From: Candidatus Niyogibacteria bacterium RIFCSPLOWO2_12_FULL_41_13
GTDB taxonomy: Bacteria; Patescibacteriota; Minisyncoccia; 2-12-FULL-41-13
Direction of reading: 5' to 3'
Assembly: GCA_001821615.1 (NCBI GenBank)
Contig: MHMS01000025.1
Location: 23,314 to 65,750, forward strand
DNA length: 42,437 nt
Under the pieces are notes generated by a model, which was not told where the DNA came from, searched no databases, and saw only the letters and a program-made list of their open reading frames with translations. How positions within the stretch are numbered: the stretch's first letter is position 1; each line of letters opens with the position of its first letter. The position numbers and the translations under genes are program-made. Of the stretch, positions 10,295 to 18,905 are shown one piece after another.

Positions 10295-12967
10295 ATGTCT
10301 TTTCTCTCTAAAATTTTCGGAGACTCAAGCGAGAGGTTTGTAAATTCCTTAAAGCCAACGCTTGAAAAAATAAACCAGCTTGAACCAGAGTATGAAAAAT
10401 TTAAACCGGAAGATTTTCCGCAAAAAACGGCTGAATTCAAGGAACGGCTTAAAAAAGGCGAAACGCTGGATGATATTTTGCCGGAAACGTTTGCCTTGGT
10501 TCGTGAAGCGGCAAAAAGAACGCTCAAACAGCGGCATTTTGATGTCCAGCTTTTGGGCGGAATTGTTTTGCATCGGGGAAAAATCAGCGAGATGAAAACC
10601 GGCGAAGGAAAAACTTTGGTCGCCACCTTGCCGGTTTATTTAAACGCACTCTCGGAAAAAGGAGCGCATATCGTCACAGTTAACGATTATTTGGCTCGCA
10701 GAGATGTTGTTTGGATGGGGCCGGTTTATCATTTGCTCGGCCTTAAAGCCACTTGTTTAAATCATGAGACGTCTTATCTTTACGACCCGGAGTTTGGCAA
10801 AGAAGTTCATAAAGAAACGGAGCAGCCCGCAACCGCGGCGTTTTTGGTTCATCATGAGTTTTTAAAGCCGATTTCAAGGCGCGAAGCATACAGAGCCGAT
10901 ATTCTTTACGGCACAAACAACGAGTTTGGTTTTGATTATTTGCGCGATAATTTGGTTTATCGGCCTGAAGATATGGTTCAAAGAACCGAAGAAGAAGGAG
11001 GATTTAATTTTGCCGTTGTTGACGAAATTGATTCAATTTTGATTGACGAGTCAAGGACTCCTCTCATTATTTCCGCGCCTTCGGAAGAGTCGGGCGAGTT
11101 TTATAAAAATTTCGCTTCTGTCGCCGAGCGGCTGGAAGAAGGAAAAGATTATAATCTTGACGAAAAAATGCGGGCGGTGATGATTGCCGACGAAGGAATC
11201 GCGAAAGTGGAAAAAATTCTCGGCGTTGAAAATATTTACACCGAAAAGGGGATTAAATATGTTCACCATATTGAACAGGCGCTGCGGGCGAAAGCCCTTT
11301 TTCACCGCGACAAAGATTACATAATAAAAGAAGGCGAAATAATGATTGTTGACGAATTTACCGGCCGGATGATGCCCGGACGCCGATGGTCGGAAGGGCT
11401 TCATCAGGCGATTGAAGCGAAAGAAGGAGTCAAAATTCAGCAAGAATCGCGAACTTTCGCCACCATCACTTTTCAAAATTATTTTCGGCTGTACAAAAAA
11501 CTGGCGGGAATGACGGGAACCGCCAAAACCTCGGAAGAAGAATTTTACAAAGTCTACGGCTTGGAAGTTTTTTCCATTCCCACGCACCGGCAGATGATAA
11601 GAACGGACAAATCAGACAAAATTTTTCAAAGCGAGAAAGGAAAATTTCAATCTTTGGTTCGCGAAATCAAAGAGCGGCATCAAAAGGGACAGCCGGTTTT
11701 AATCGGCACGATTTCAATTGAAAAAAACGAATACATTTCCGCTCTTTTGCAAAAAGAAGGCATTCCTCATAAATTGTTAAACGCGAAGAATCATGAAAAC
11801 GAAGCAATGGTTATCGCGCAGGCCGGAAAATCGGGAGCGGTGACCGTGGCGACGAACATGGCCGGCCGGGGCGTGGACATTATTTTGGGCGGAAACCCGC
11901 CTGACGCCGGAGAAGCGGAAAAAGTCAGGAAAGCGGGCGGTCTTTTGGTAATCGGAACGGAGCGGCACGAAGCGCGGAGGATTGACAATCAGTTAAGAGG
12001 ACGTTCGGGCCGGCAGGGAGACCCGGGCGAAAGCAATTTTTATGTTTCGTTGGAAGACGATTTGATGAGAATTTTCGGCGGAGAGAGAATAAAGTCGCTG
12101 ATGGGCACTTTCGGCATTCCTGAAGACGAACCGATTGAAAACAGGCTGGTTTCGCGGACCATTGAATCGGCGCAGGAAAAAATTGAAGGGTTCAATTTTG
12201 ACGCGAGAAAACATTTGCTTGAATACGACGATGTGATGAATAAACAGAGGCAGACGGTTTACGGCAGAAGAAGAAAAATTTTATTTTCATCGGATAAAAA
12301 GCTTGAGGAAACCATTTTAGAATTATTAAAAGAAGAAATAAAAACGCTGGTTGAAATTCATACGGCTTCGGATGTAGGGGAAGAATGGAATATTGAAGAA
12401 ATTTTTGAAAATTTAAAAGCGCGGTTTGACGCCAAAGACGAAATTCATCAAAAACTCATTGAGATTAAAGACCATAATCATAGCTCCGACGAAGCGAGAA
12501 ATAAAATTATGGATTATTTAAACGATTTTACGGAGGGATTATTTAACAAGCGAAAACAGGAAAGAGGAGAGGAGATTTTTAAAACTTGGCGGGCTTTGCT
12601 TTTGCAGATTATTGATATGTTGTGGGTGGGGCATTTGGAAACAATGGAATATCTGCGTTCTTCCGTGGGGCTTCGGGCTTACGGACAGCGCGACCCTTTG
12701 GTTGAATATAAAAACGAAGGAGCGCGATTGTTTAAAGAATTTAACGCGCTATTCAAGGCGCAGTTGTCTCATTTGGTTTTTAAAGTCGGCGAGCCGGCAA
12801 AAACAGAGCGTCAGGATTTTCAGGAAAAACATCCCGGTATGAAAATTTTGGGCGGAGCGGCTGGAAACCGGCAACCAAATCAGCCAGCCATAAAAAAAGA
12901 AGTCGGCAGAAATGATCCCTGTTGGTGCGGAAGCGGTAAAAAGTATAAAAAGTGTCATGGGAAATAA
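10295..12967 (+). CDS. secA: Preprotein translocase ATPase SecA
   Basis: GKTLVATLPVYLNAL, VNDYLARRD, TIAFQNYF-like ATITFQNYFRLYKKLAGMTGTA, C-terminal SEC-C CWCGSGKKYKKCHGK. Confidence 0.98.
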   Translation: MSFLSKIFGDSSERFVNSLKPTLEKINQLEPEYEKFKPEDFPQKTAEFKERLKKGETLDDILPETFALVREAAKRTLKQRHFDVQLLGGIVLHRGKISEMKTGEGKTLVATLPVYLNALSEKGAHIVTVNDYLARRDVVWMGPVYHLLGLKATCLNHETSYLYDPEFGKEVHKETEQPATAAFLVHHEFLKPISRREAYRADILYGTNNEFGFDYLRDNLVYRPEDMVQRTEEEGGFNFAVVDEIDSILIDESRTPLIISAPSEESGEFYKNFASVAERLEEGKDYNLDEKMRAVMIADEGIAKVEKILGVENIYTEKGIKYVHHIEQALRAKALFHRDKDYIIKEGEIMIVDEFTGRMMPGRRWSEGLHQAIEAKEGVKIQQESRTFATITFQNYFRLYKKLAGMTGTAKTSEEEFYKVYGLEVFSIPTHRQMIRTDKSDKIFQSEKGKFQSLVREIKERHQKGQPVLIGTISIEKNEYISALLQKEGIPHKLLNAKNHENEAMVIAQAGKSGAVTVATNMAGRGVDIILGGNPPDAGEAEKVRKAGGLLVIGTERHEARRIDNQLRGRSGRQGDPGESNFYVSLEDDLMRIFGGERIKSLMGTFGIPEDEPIENRLVSRTIESAQEKIEGFNFDARKHLLEYDDVMNKQRQTVYGRRRKILFSSDKKLEETILELLKEEIKTLVEIHTASDVGEEWNIEEIFENLKARFDAKDEIHQKLIEIKDHNHSSDEARNKIMDYLNDFTEGLFNKRKQERGEEIFKTWRALLLQIIDMLWVGHLETMEYLRSSVGLRAYGQRDPLVEYKNEGARLFKEFNALFKAQLSHLVFKVGEPAKTERQDFQEKHPGMKILGGAAGNRQPNQPAIKKEVGRNDPCWCGSGKKYKKCHGK

Positions 12968-12974
12968 AACCGAT

Positions 12975-13400
12975 ATGGATAAGAAATTTTTAGAAGAAAT
13001 TCAGGAGCGAGTCATAATTTTGTTGAAAACCTTATCAAATGATTTACATATTGTAGCTAAGGATCGGTGTAGCGAAGTAGCTAGATTGGTCGGGTGTTGG
13101 ATATCGGATGAATGTTACAAATGTAGAATACAAATTTGTAAAGGAACATTTTCCGATGGATCGGCTCATGATATTTTGGTTGTAGAGAACAACGGGGCAT
13201 TGTCACTGATAGACCCGACAATTTGGCAGATATTTCCAGAAAGCAGCAGTATTTTTATCGGAACCGCTGGCAATATACAAGAGACGTCAAGCTTACTTAC
13301 TGAGAAATATAGTGGATCTTGGAAGATATCAGAGGATTTATACAAATGTAGTGATGATTTCCAAAAGAAACTTCTGGAGATTATCAAGAACAGCAGATAA
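12975..13400 (+). CDS. Small protein, possible papain/transglutaminase-like Cys-His-Asp hydrolase
   Basis: Cys-containing helix (RCSEVARLVGCWI) followed by AHDILVVENNGALSLIDPTIWQI; ORF could also start at 12957. Confidence 0.5.
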   Translation: MDKKFLEEIQERVIILLKTLSNDLHIVAKDRCSEVARLVGCWISDECYKCRIQICKGTFSDGSAHDILVVENNGALSLIDPTIWQIFPESSSIFIGTAGNIQETSSLLTEKYSGSWKISEDLYKCSDDFQKKLLEIIKNSR

Positions 13401-13429
13401 AAAAATATAAAAAGTGCTACGGGGCGTAG
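13400..13429 (+). pseudogene. Residual secA 3'-terminal coding segment (KKYKKCYGA-stop)
   Basis: aaaaaatataaaaagtgctacggggcgtag reads KKYKKCYGA*, parallel to intact SecA KKYKKCHGK* at 12938-12967. Confidence 0.6.
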
Positions 13430-13514
13430 GGACTAGGCCAAAAGCCGAAATAGCCATAGTTGCTTTATCTACTACTATCTGCTATCATCTGATATATACC
13501 CAATAACAGTAATT

Positions 13515-14579
13515 ATGGCCGTAAATACAACAAAATTTGACCATCGAATCAAAACGCTCGATCCGCACATCGTGGCGCTCTTGGCCGCTATTGACGAGAT
13601 AAAAGGCCAGTTTAAGGCAGGCCTCCGGATGACGCCGCAGGCGATCACCAACCTCAAGAGGTCCGTGCTGATCACTTCAGCTGGTTCTTCAACCCGCATC
13701 GAAGGTGCAAAGCTGAACGACGAAGAAGTGCAAAAGATCATGCGGGGACTTTCGGTCTCAAAATTCGCGGATCGCGACTCGCAAGAAGCGCAGGGCTATC
13801 TTGAGACCTTGCAAAACGTATTTGACAGCTACGAAAAACTGCCGCTCCGCGAGAGCATCATTAAGTCGCTCCACAAAGAATTGCTCAAATATTCAACAAA
13901 AAATGAACTTCAACGAGGCGACTACAAGAGAAAAGAAAATACAGTCGGCGTACTCGATGCGCAAGACAACGTGGCTCGTATCATGTTTGAAACCACGAAA
14001 GCGTATCTTACGCCAAAAGAAATGCAGGAGTTGGTGGACTGGACTGCCGAGGCGTTGCAGAAAAATCGATTCCATCCATTGCTTGTTATTGCAAACTTCA
14101 TCGTTGAATTTTTGAAGATCCACCCGTTTGAAGACGGCAACGGGCGTCTTTCGCGCGTTCTCACAAATTTACTTTTACTCCGCGCCGGCTATTCATTTGT
14201 GCAGTATGTCTCGCATGAACAGCTTGTCGAAAAAAGAAAAGATGAATACTACATCGCGCTCCGCAAGTCGCAGGAAACATTCAATACCGAAAAAGATACG
14301 ATTTCTCCGTGGCTCAACTTCTTTCTGTCGGTCATAAAAGAGCAAGCTAATAAAGCTCTGGCGTATCTTGAAGAAGAAAGAGTCGAGGACACGCTTTCGC
14401 CGAAACAATATGAAGTATGGAAGCACATCTCAAGCGTTGGCGAGGCAAGCCCGGGCGAGATCGTAAAGGCAACGGGCGTAGGAATGCCGACTGTTCGGCA
14501 GGCGCTGGACAGGCTTCTTGAACTTGGAAAAGTAAAGCGGAGAGGCCGGGGGCCCGGGACAAGATATGTAAAAATATAA
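13515..14579 (+). CDS. Fic family protein with C-terminal winged-helix-like domain
   Basis: HPFEDGNGRLSR Fic motif; SSTRIEG N-terminal inhibitory-type motif; C-terminal HTH-like GEIVKATGVGMPTVRQALDRLLELGKVKRRGRG. Confidence 0.93.
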   Translation: MAVNTTKFDHRIKTLDPHIVALLAAIDEIKGQFKAGLRMTPQAITNLKRSVLITSAGSSTRIEGAKLNDEEVQKIMRGLSVSKFADRDSQEAQGYLETLQNVFDSYEKLPLRESIIKSLHKELLKYSTKNELQRGDYKRKENTVGVLDAQDNVARIMFETTKAYLTPKEMQELVDWTAEALQKNRFHPLLVIANFIVEFLKIHPFEDGNGRLSRVLTNLLLLRAGYSFVQYVSHEQLVEKRKDEYYIALRKSQETFNTEKDTISPWLNFFLSVIKEQANKALAYLEEERVEDTLSPKQYEVWKHISSVGEASPGEIVKATGVGMPTVRQALDRLLELGKVKRRGRGPGTRYVKI

Positions 14580-14650
14580 TTTATGGAAAAGCCAGCTCAT
14601 ACTTCAAAGCTGTTATTTTCACAGGTCTCGGCAATGTTTTTGACTTTAAT

Positions 14651-15322
14651 CTAATCTTTTCTTGCGAAAATTATCAACTGGTCTCCCAGGGTGGGAAAAA
14701 CATCTCCCAAAAATCCGAATATTTTGCCAATTCCGGGAATTTTAGTAAAAAGATTGCCTAGCAAATACGACGAAGTTGCTTTAAGAATTTTAAATCCTTC
14801 TTCTTCAAGCAACTTTTTAATCGCATTTCTATTATAAACATGATAATGAAAAGGCGCGGCGGCATGAGAACTCATAGGCATCGCGCCAAATAACATCAAT
14901 AATCTATTCACAAGAGAGACTAAATTCGGAGTTGTTACTATCAAAATGCTTTTGGATTTCAAAGATTTGTAACAATCGCGGATAAATTTTCTGTCGTCGA
15001 ATAAATGCTCAATAATTTCACCGGCGAATATAACATCAAAATCAATCCCAAATTCAGGAATTTCTTTATTTAAATCCGCTTGAATTATTTTCACCCCCTT
15101 AATATCCCTGAGATTTATATCTACACCAAAACAATTTGAACCTTCCGTGGCTAATCTATCGCTAACTCCTCCTTTACTAATGCCGCAGTCCAAAATATCC
15201 AATCCTTTAACTTCGCCAAAGTATTTTCGGATAAACTTAATGGCTTTTTCAATTCTGACAGGATCGGGCGTTTCATAATTTTCAAAGATTTCTTGTTTTT
15301 TGTCCGGAAATTTGAGAAACAT
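14651..15322 (-). CDS. Class I SAM-dependent methyltransferase
   Basis: LDILDCGISKGGVSDRLA, FDVIFAGEIIEHLFD. Confidence 0.88.
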   Translation of the reverse strand: MFLKFPDKKQEIFENYETPDPVRIEKAIKFIRKYFGEVKGLDILDCGISKGGVSDRLATEGSNCFGVDINLRDIKGVKIIQADLNKEIPEFGIDFDVIFAGEIIEHLFDDRKFIRDCYKSLKSKSILIVTTPNLVSLVNRLLMLFGAMPMSSHAAAPFHYHVYNRNAIKKLLEEEGFKILKATSSYLLGNLFTKIPGIGKIFGFLGDVFPTLGDQLIIFARKD

Positions 15323-15327
15323 AATTC

Positions 15328-15336
15328 ATTATAGCA
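15328..15336 (-). promoter_or_regulatory. Extended -10 (TGCTATAAT) 5 nt upstream of methyltransferase ATG
   Basis: reverse complement of attatagca; consensus TATAAT. Confidence 0.65.
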
Positions 15337-15362
15337 AAAAAAAAGAGGGAATTTCTTCCCTC
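15336..15362 (-). terminator. Rho-independent terminator of the 15361-15642 gene
   Basis: on minus strand GAGGGAA-GAAA-TTCCCTC followed by TTTTTTTTT. Confidence 0.8.
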
Positions 15363-15642
15363 ACATTAAATCGTGGATAATACAACCAATGCCTGCCAAT
15401 CCACTCAACGCAAGTATCAAAAAACACGCAAACACTACTAGAAAATAACGTCTATGATGCCAATGATGCCAATCCGGCGGGCAATCCTCCCAGTGATTTG
15501 TTTCCCTAAGTTTGCGATCAGCTTCGTAATTAGGCAGATTAAACAAAGTCGTTGCCTTCATTGATAATATCATTCCTCCTATGCCTGCGATAAAAACAAG
15601 AAAACAAAAAGTAAATGAATCAATAGTCACCAGATTATTCAC
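15361..15642 (-). CDS. Small membrane protein, unknown function
   Basis: 93-aa ORF, two hydrophobic segments, strong SD (AGGAGGAG) upstream. Confidence 0.65.
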   Translation of the reverse strand: MNNLVTIDSFTFCFLVFIAGIGGMILSMKATTLFNLPNYEADRKLRETNHWEDCPPDWHHWHHRRYFLVVFACFLILALSGLAGIGCIIHDLM

Positions 15643-15660
15643 AAATCTCCTCCTTTCAGG

Positions 15661-16005
15661 TTAGGTTTTTTTTGAATATACTGGTTTTTTTATTTTTCTT
15701 CCCCCTCTTTTTCCGTTCGCAGTAATCTTAAAAGATACCGATTTAGTTCCTTTAGGAACGGGATAATATTTTTTCCCATTATTACCGCTCCTATTGCTTC
15801 CAGTCATCAAGACGAATTGAAACCTGTTTCTTTCTGTCGCTAGATGCGTTGCTCTCGGTATTATTGGATACCTTCCTTTCTTAACAGCGATAATTTCTTT
15901 TCCCAATTTAGAAATTTTTGCGGGAACGGTTTTACTGTCAAAACTCTTGTTCTTTGTTGTCTCACGAGACCCATTACTTCTTGTAAATAGAAGTCTTTTT
16001 CCCAT
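15661..16005 (-). CDS. Small highly basic hypothetical protein
   Basis: 114-aa ORF rich in K/R, SD-like AAAGGAG upstream. Confidence 0.55.
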   Translation of the reverse strand: MGKRLLFTRSNGSRETTKNKSFDSKTVPAKISKLGKEIIAVKKGRYPIIPRATHLATERNRFQFVLMTGSNRSGNNGKKYYPVPKGTKSVSFKITANGKRGGRKIKKPVYSKKT

Positions 16006-16033
16006 CTAATCTCCTTTCGGTAGAATGTTTAAA

Positions 16034-16108
16034 AATTACAAATCCAATCTAAATTTATATCAAATCGCTCAATTTGTCAATTTTAGAATTTTAGATTAAA
16101 TTGTAATT
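16034..16108. repeat. Imperfect inverted repeat abutting argS start codon
   Basis: aattacaaatccaatctaaa (16034-16053) versus tttagattaaattgtaatt (16090-16108). Confidence 0.6.
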
Positions 16109-17692
16109 ATGATTCGCGATAAAATACGGGAATTATTGAAAAAAAACGCGGAAGCGGAAACAAATTTTTCTCTTGAAAAACCGGAAAGAGCGGAATTCGG
16201 CGATTACGCGGCGAACTTAGCTTTAGTTTTGGCAAAAGAGCGAAAAGAAAATCCGCGAAAAATAGCTGAAGATTTGATTGGAAAAATAAAAGGAAATAGG
16301 GAAGCGGATATTTTTGAAAAAATAGAAATCGCCGGTCCGGGATTTATAAATTTTTTTTTAAACAAAGACGCCGTTCTTGAAGAATTTAAAAAACTCTCAA
16401 AATTAAAAACTCTGCTGAAATTTAAAACCCCAAAAAGTAAAATTCAGATTGAATTTATTTCGGTGAATCCGACCGGAGAACTGCATATCGGCCACGGCAG
16501 AGGAGCGTTTTACGGCGAGGCGCTTTCTCAAGTTTTGAAACTAACCGACTATAAAGTTGAAAAAGAATATTTTATCAACGATTCAAAAGAATCAAGTCAA
16601 ATTAAGGAGCTCGGGAAAACGGTTTTGGACGAGGGGACGAGTTATTTGACGGAAAATCTCAAATCTCAAATCTCAAAATTAAAAACTAAAATTAAAAATT
16701 TAAAGCTAGAAAAACCAAAAAATCTTTACGGCGAGGCCGGTTATTTAATAGCCGAAGAAATTCAGAAAGATAACAAGAAATTTATTGAAAAAGAATTGGG
16801 CATTAAATTTAATAATTGGATTTCAGAAGAAAAAAATTTGAGACAAAAGAATTACTTTAACAAAATTCTGGAAATTTTGAAAAACAAAAATTTAGTTTAT
16901 AAAAAACAAGGGGCGTTTTGGTTGAAAACTTCGCAATTTGGAGACGACGAAGACAGAGTGATTGTCAGAACAAGTGGGGAGCCGACTTATTTTTTGAGCG
17001 ATATTGCTTATCATTTTCAAAAAATTGAAAGGGGGTATAAAAAAATCATTGAGATTTGGGGAGCGGACCATCAGGGACACCAAAAGCGGCTTTTTGCCGT
17101 TAAAAAAGCGCTTGATTGGCAAGTTGATATGGAAATTTTAATCAGCCAAGTTGTGACCATTAAAAAAGGCGAAGAAATCAAGAAAATGTCAAAAAGAAAG
17201 GGCGAAGTAATTTTACTTAAAGACCTTTTGGCCGAAGTCGGCAAAGACGCGGCGCGCTGGTTTTATCTGCAAAAATCTCTTGACACTCATATGGAATTTG
17301 ACATAGAACTTGCCAAAAAAAGAGAAGAAAAAAATCCGGTTTATTATGTTCAATACGGCCACGCCCGAATGGCTTCAATCTTGAGAAAAGCGAAAAGCGG
17401 AAAAATCTCTCCGCCGGCGACTTTTACTTTTGCCGAAGACGCGGAAATTTTACTCATTAAAAAAATTTTGGAAGTTTTTGATGTTTTGGAAGACGCGATT
17501 AAAGATTATCAGGTCCATAGAATTCTAAGTTATATTTACGAACTTGTTTATGTTTTTTCCGTTTTTTACCGCGATATCCGCGTGCTTGATTCAAAACAAG
17601 AGAGAGAGAGATTATTTTTGGTCAAAGAAACAAAAAAGATTTTAGCGAATTTGTTGCGGCTGATTGGCGTGGCCGCGCCGGAGAGGATGTAA
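16109..17692 (+). CDS. argS: Arginyl-tRNA synthetase
   Basis: SVNPTGELHIGHGRGAFYGEAL (HIGH), MSKRKGEVILLKDLL (KMSK-like), PVYYVQYGHARMASI. Confidence 0.97.
   Translation: MIRDKIRELLKKNAEAETNFSLEKPERAEFGDYAANLALVLAKERKENPRKIAEDLIGKIKGNREADIFEKIEIAGPGFINFFLNKDAVLEEFKKLSKLKTLLKFKTPKSKIQIEFISVNPTGELHIGHGRGAFYGEALSQVLKLTDYKVEKEYFINDSKESSQIKELGKTVLDEGTSYLTENLKSQISKLKTKIKNLKLEKPKNLYGEAGYLIAEEIQKDNKKFIEKELGIKFNNWISEEKNLRQKNYFNKILEILKNKNLVYKKQGAFWLKTSQFGDDEDRVIVRTSGEPTYFLSDIAYHFQKIERGYKKIIEIWGADHQGHQKRLFAVKKALDWQVDMEILISQVVTIKKGEEIKKMSKRKGEVILLKDLLAEVGKDAARWFYLQKSLDTHMEFDIELAKKREEKNPVYYVQYGHARMASILRKAKSGKISPPATFTFAEDAEILLIKKILEVFDVLEDAIKDYQVHRILSYIYELVYVFSVFYRDIRVLDSKQERERLFLVKETKKILANLLRLIGVAAPERM
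16654..16702 (+). repeat. Heptanucleotide array inside argS
   Basis: aaatctc x3, aaaatta, aaaacta, aaattaa, aaattta: seven 7-bp units encoding NLKSQISKLKTKIKNL. Confidence 0.8.
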
Positions 17693-17693
17693 A

Positions 17694-17727
17694 AAAATAA
17701 GGTCCTTTTTAGGACCTCAGGTTTTTT
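17694..17727. terminator. Bidirectional terminator between argS and the convergent minus-strand gene
   Basis: aggtcctttttaggacct hairpin with A-tract on the left and T-tract on the right. Confidence 0.8.
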
Positions 17728-18151
17728 CTTTGAAAAATATTTTTTCTGTTGTTTCTTCGTCAAGATTGCCTTCTGATAAAATATCAATTATTTCATCTTT
17801 TAAGGCTTTAATTAAAGAAGTCTCTTCTTTTGTCGTCAGCGAAAAATCAGTTCTAAAGGAAAATTTATAAATAATAAATTCTCCTTTTTCTTCCGGTTTC
17901 TGAATCGTTGTTTCTGCGCCATTGACACAAAAAAATGTGTCTTCCATCGCGTCTTTTTTCTTTGCTGAATTTCCGCCGGCGAAAATCTTTATTTCTACCG
18001 TTATTAATGAAGCTATCACCCCCTCATTATTAATTTTTTTGGCAGATATTTTTACTTCGTCGCCGGATATTGTCTTGGCCTCCATAATTGTTTCGCCAAA
18101 TGCCGGATGATTCGCAAGGATTGCAATGATGGCAACTATTAGAAAGAACAT
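17717..18151 (-). CDS. Putative secreted/membrane-anchored hypothetical protein
   Basis: start at 18151 (MFFLIVAIIAILANHPAFGETIMEAK) preceded by AGGAGGAG; signal-like N-terminus. Confidence 0.65.
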   Translation of the reverse strand: MFFLIVAIIAILANHPAFGETIMEAKTISGDEVKISAKKINNEGVIASLITVEIKIFAGGNSAKKKDAMEDTFFCVNGAETTIQKPEEKGEFIIYKFSFRTDFSLTTKEETSLIKALKDEIIDILSEGNLDEETTEKIFFKEKT

Positions 18152-18261
18152 TCCTATCTCCTCCTTTCTTGTTTTAAGGTTAAGATTTATTCCATTGAAA
18201 TTATCCGCTATTTTTAATAGTTTGTAAAACTTAAAGCGTTCTTTAAATATCAATGGGAAAA

Positions 18262-18270
18262 TGCTATTTT
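18262..18270 (+). promoter_or_regulatory. Extended -10 (TGCTATTTT) 6 nt upstream of tsaC/sua5 ATG
   Basis: motif and spacing. Confidence 0.55.
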
Positions 18271-18276
18271 TATTGA

Positions 18277-18888
18277 ATGGAAATCGTGTCTCTGGAAAAG
18301 GCGGATGTGGATAACTTAGTCGGCATTCTTAGAAACGACGGAGTCATCGTGGTGCCGACTGATACTGTTTACGGCTTGGCGGCTAACGCTTTGAGCCAAA
18401 AAGCGGTTTCGAAGGTTCTAAGAATTAAAGGAAGAAAAGAAGGGAAACCATTGCCCGTTTTTATTTCTTCTTTAGAAATGCTTGATAAGGTTGCGGTTGC
18501 GAGAGACGAACAAACAAAAGAAATGTTCAAAAAAGTTTGGCCCGGAAAAGCGACCTTGATTCTTTCGGCGCGCGGCTGGTTGCCGATGGAAGTCAGGGGA
18601 AACAATGGTTTAACAACAGGAGTTCGCATTCCCAATTATCCGTGGCTTAGGCAATTGATGGATAAATTCGGCGGGCCGATTACCGGCACTTCGGCGAATG
18701 TTTCGGGTTTTCCGGCGCATACGAAAATTAAAGAACTGATTGAAGAATTCAACAAGCTTCCTTTTAAGCCCGATATTGTTGTTGACGCCGGCGCTCTTCC
18801 GGAGTCCCAGCCCTCGGCCGTGATTGATTGTACGGTTTCGCCGCCGCAAATTTTAAGAAAAGGAGAAATTTTGTTAAATGAATTATAA
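18277..18888 (+). CDS. tsaC: L-threonylcarbamoyladenylate synthase, YrdC/Sua5 type
   Basis: GVIVVPTDTVYGLAANA, KGRKEGKPLPVFI, GPITGTSANVSG. Confidence 0.93.
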   Translation: MEIVSLEKADVDNLVGILRNDGVIVVPTDTVYGLAANALSQKAVSKVLRIKGRKEGKPLPVFISSLEMLDKVAVARDEQTKEMFKKVWPGKATLILSARGWLPMEVRGNNGLTTGVRIPNYPWLRQLMDKFGGPITGTSANVSGFPAHTKIKELIEEFNKLPFKPDIVVDAGALPESQPSAVIDCTVSPPQILRKGEILLNEL

Positions 18889-18905
18889 ATCATGAATAAA
18901 GAATT

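Noticed and set aside
14583-14654. 23-aa ORF MEKPAHTSKLLFSQVSAMFLTLI after the Fic gene
   Set aside because: Too short, no SD, and no coupling evidence; likely chance.
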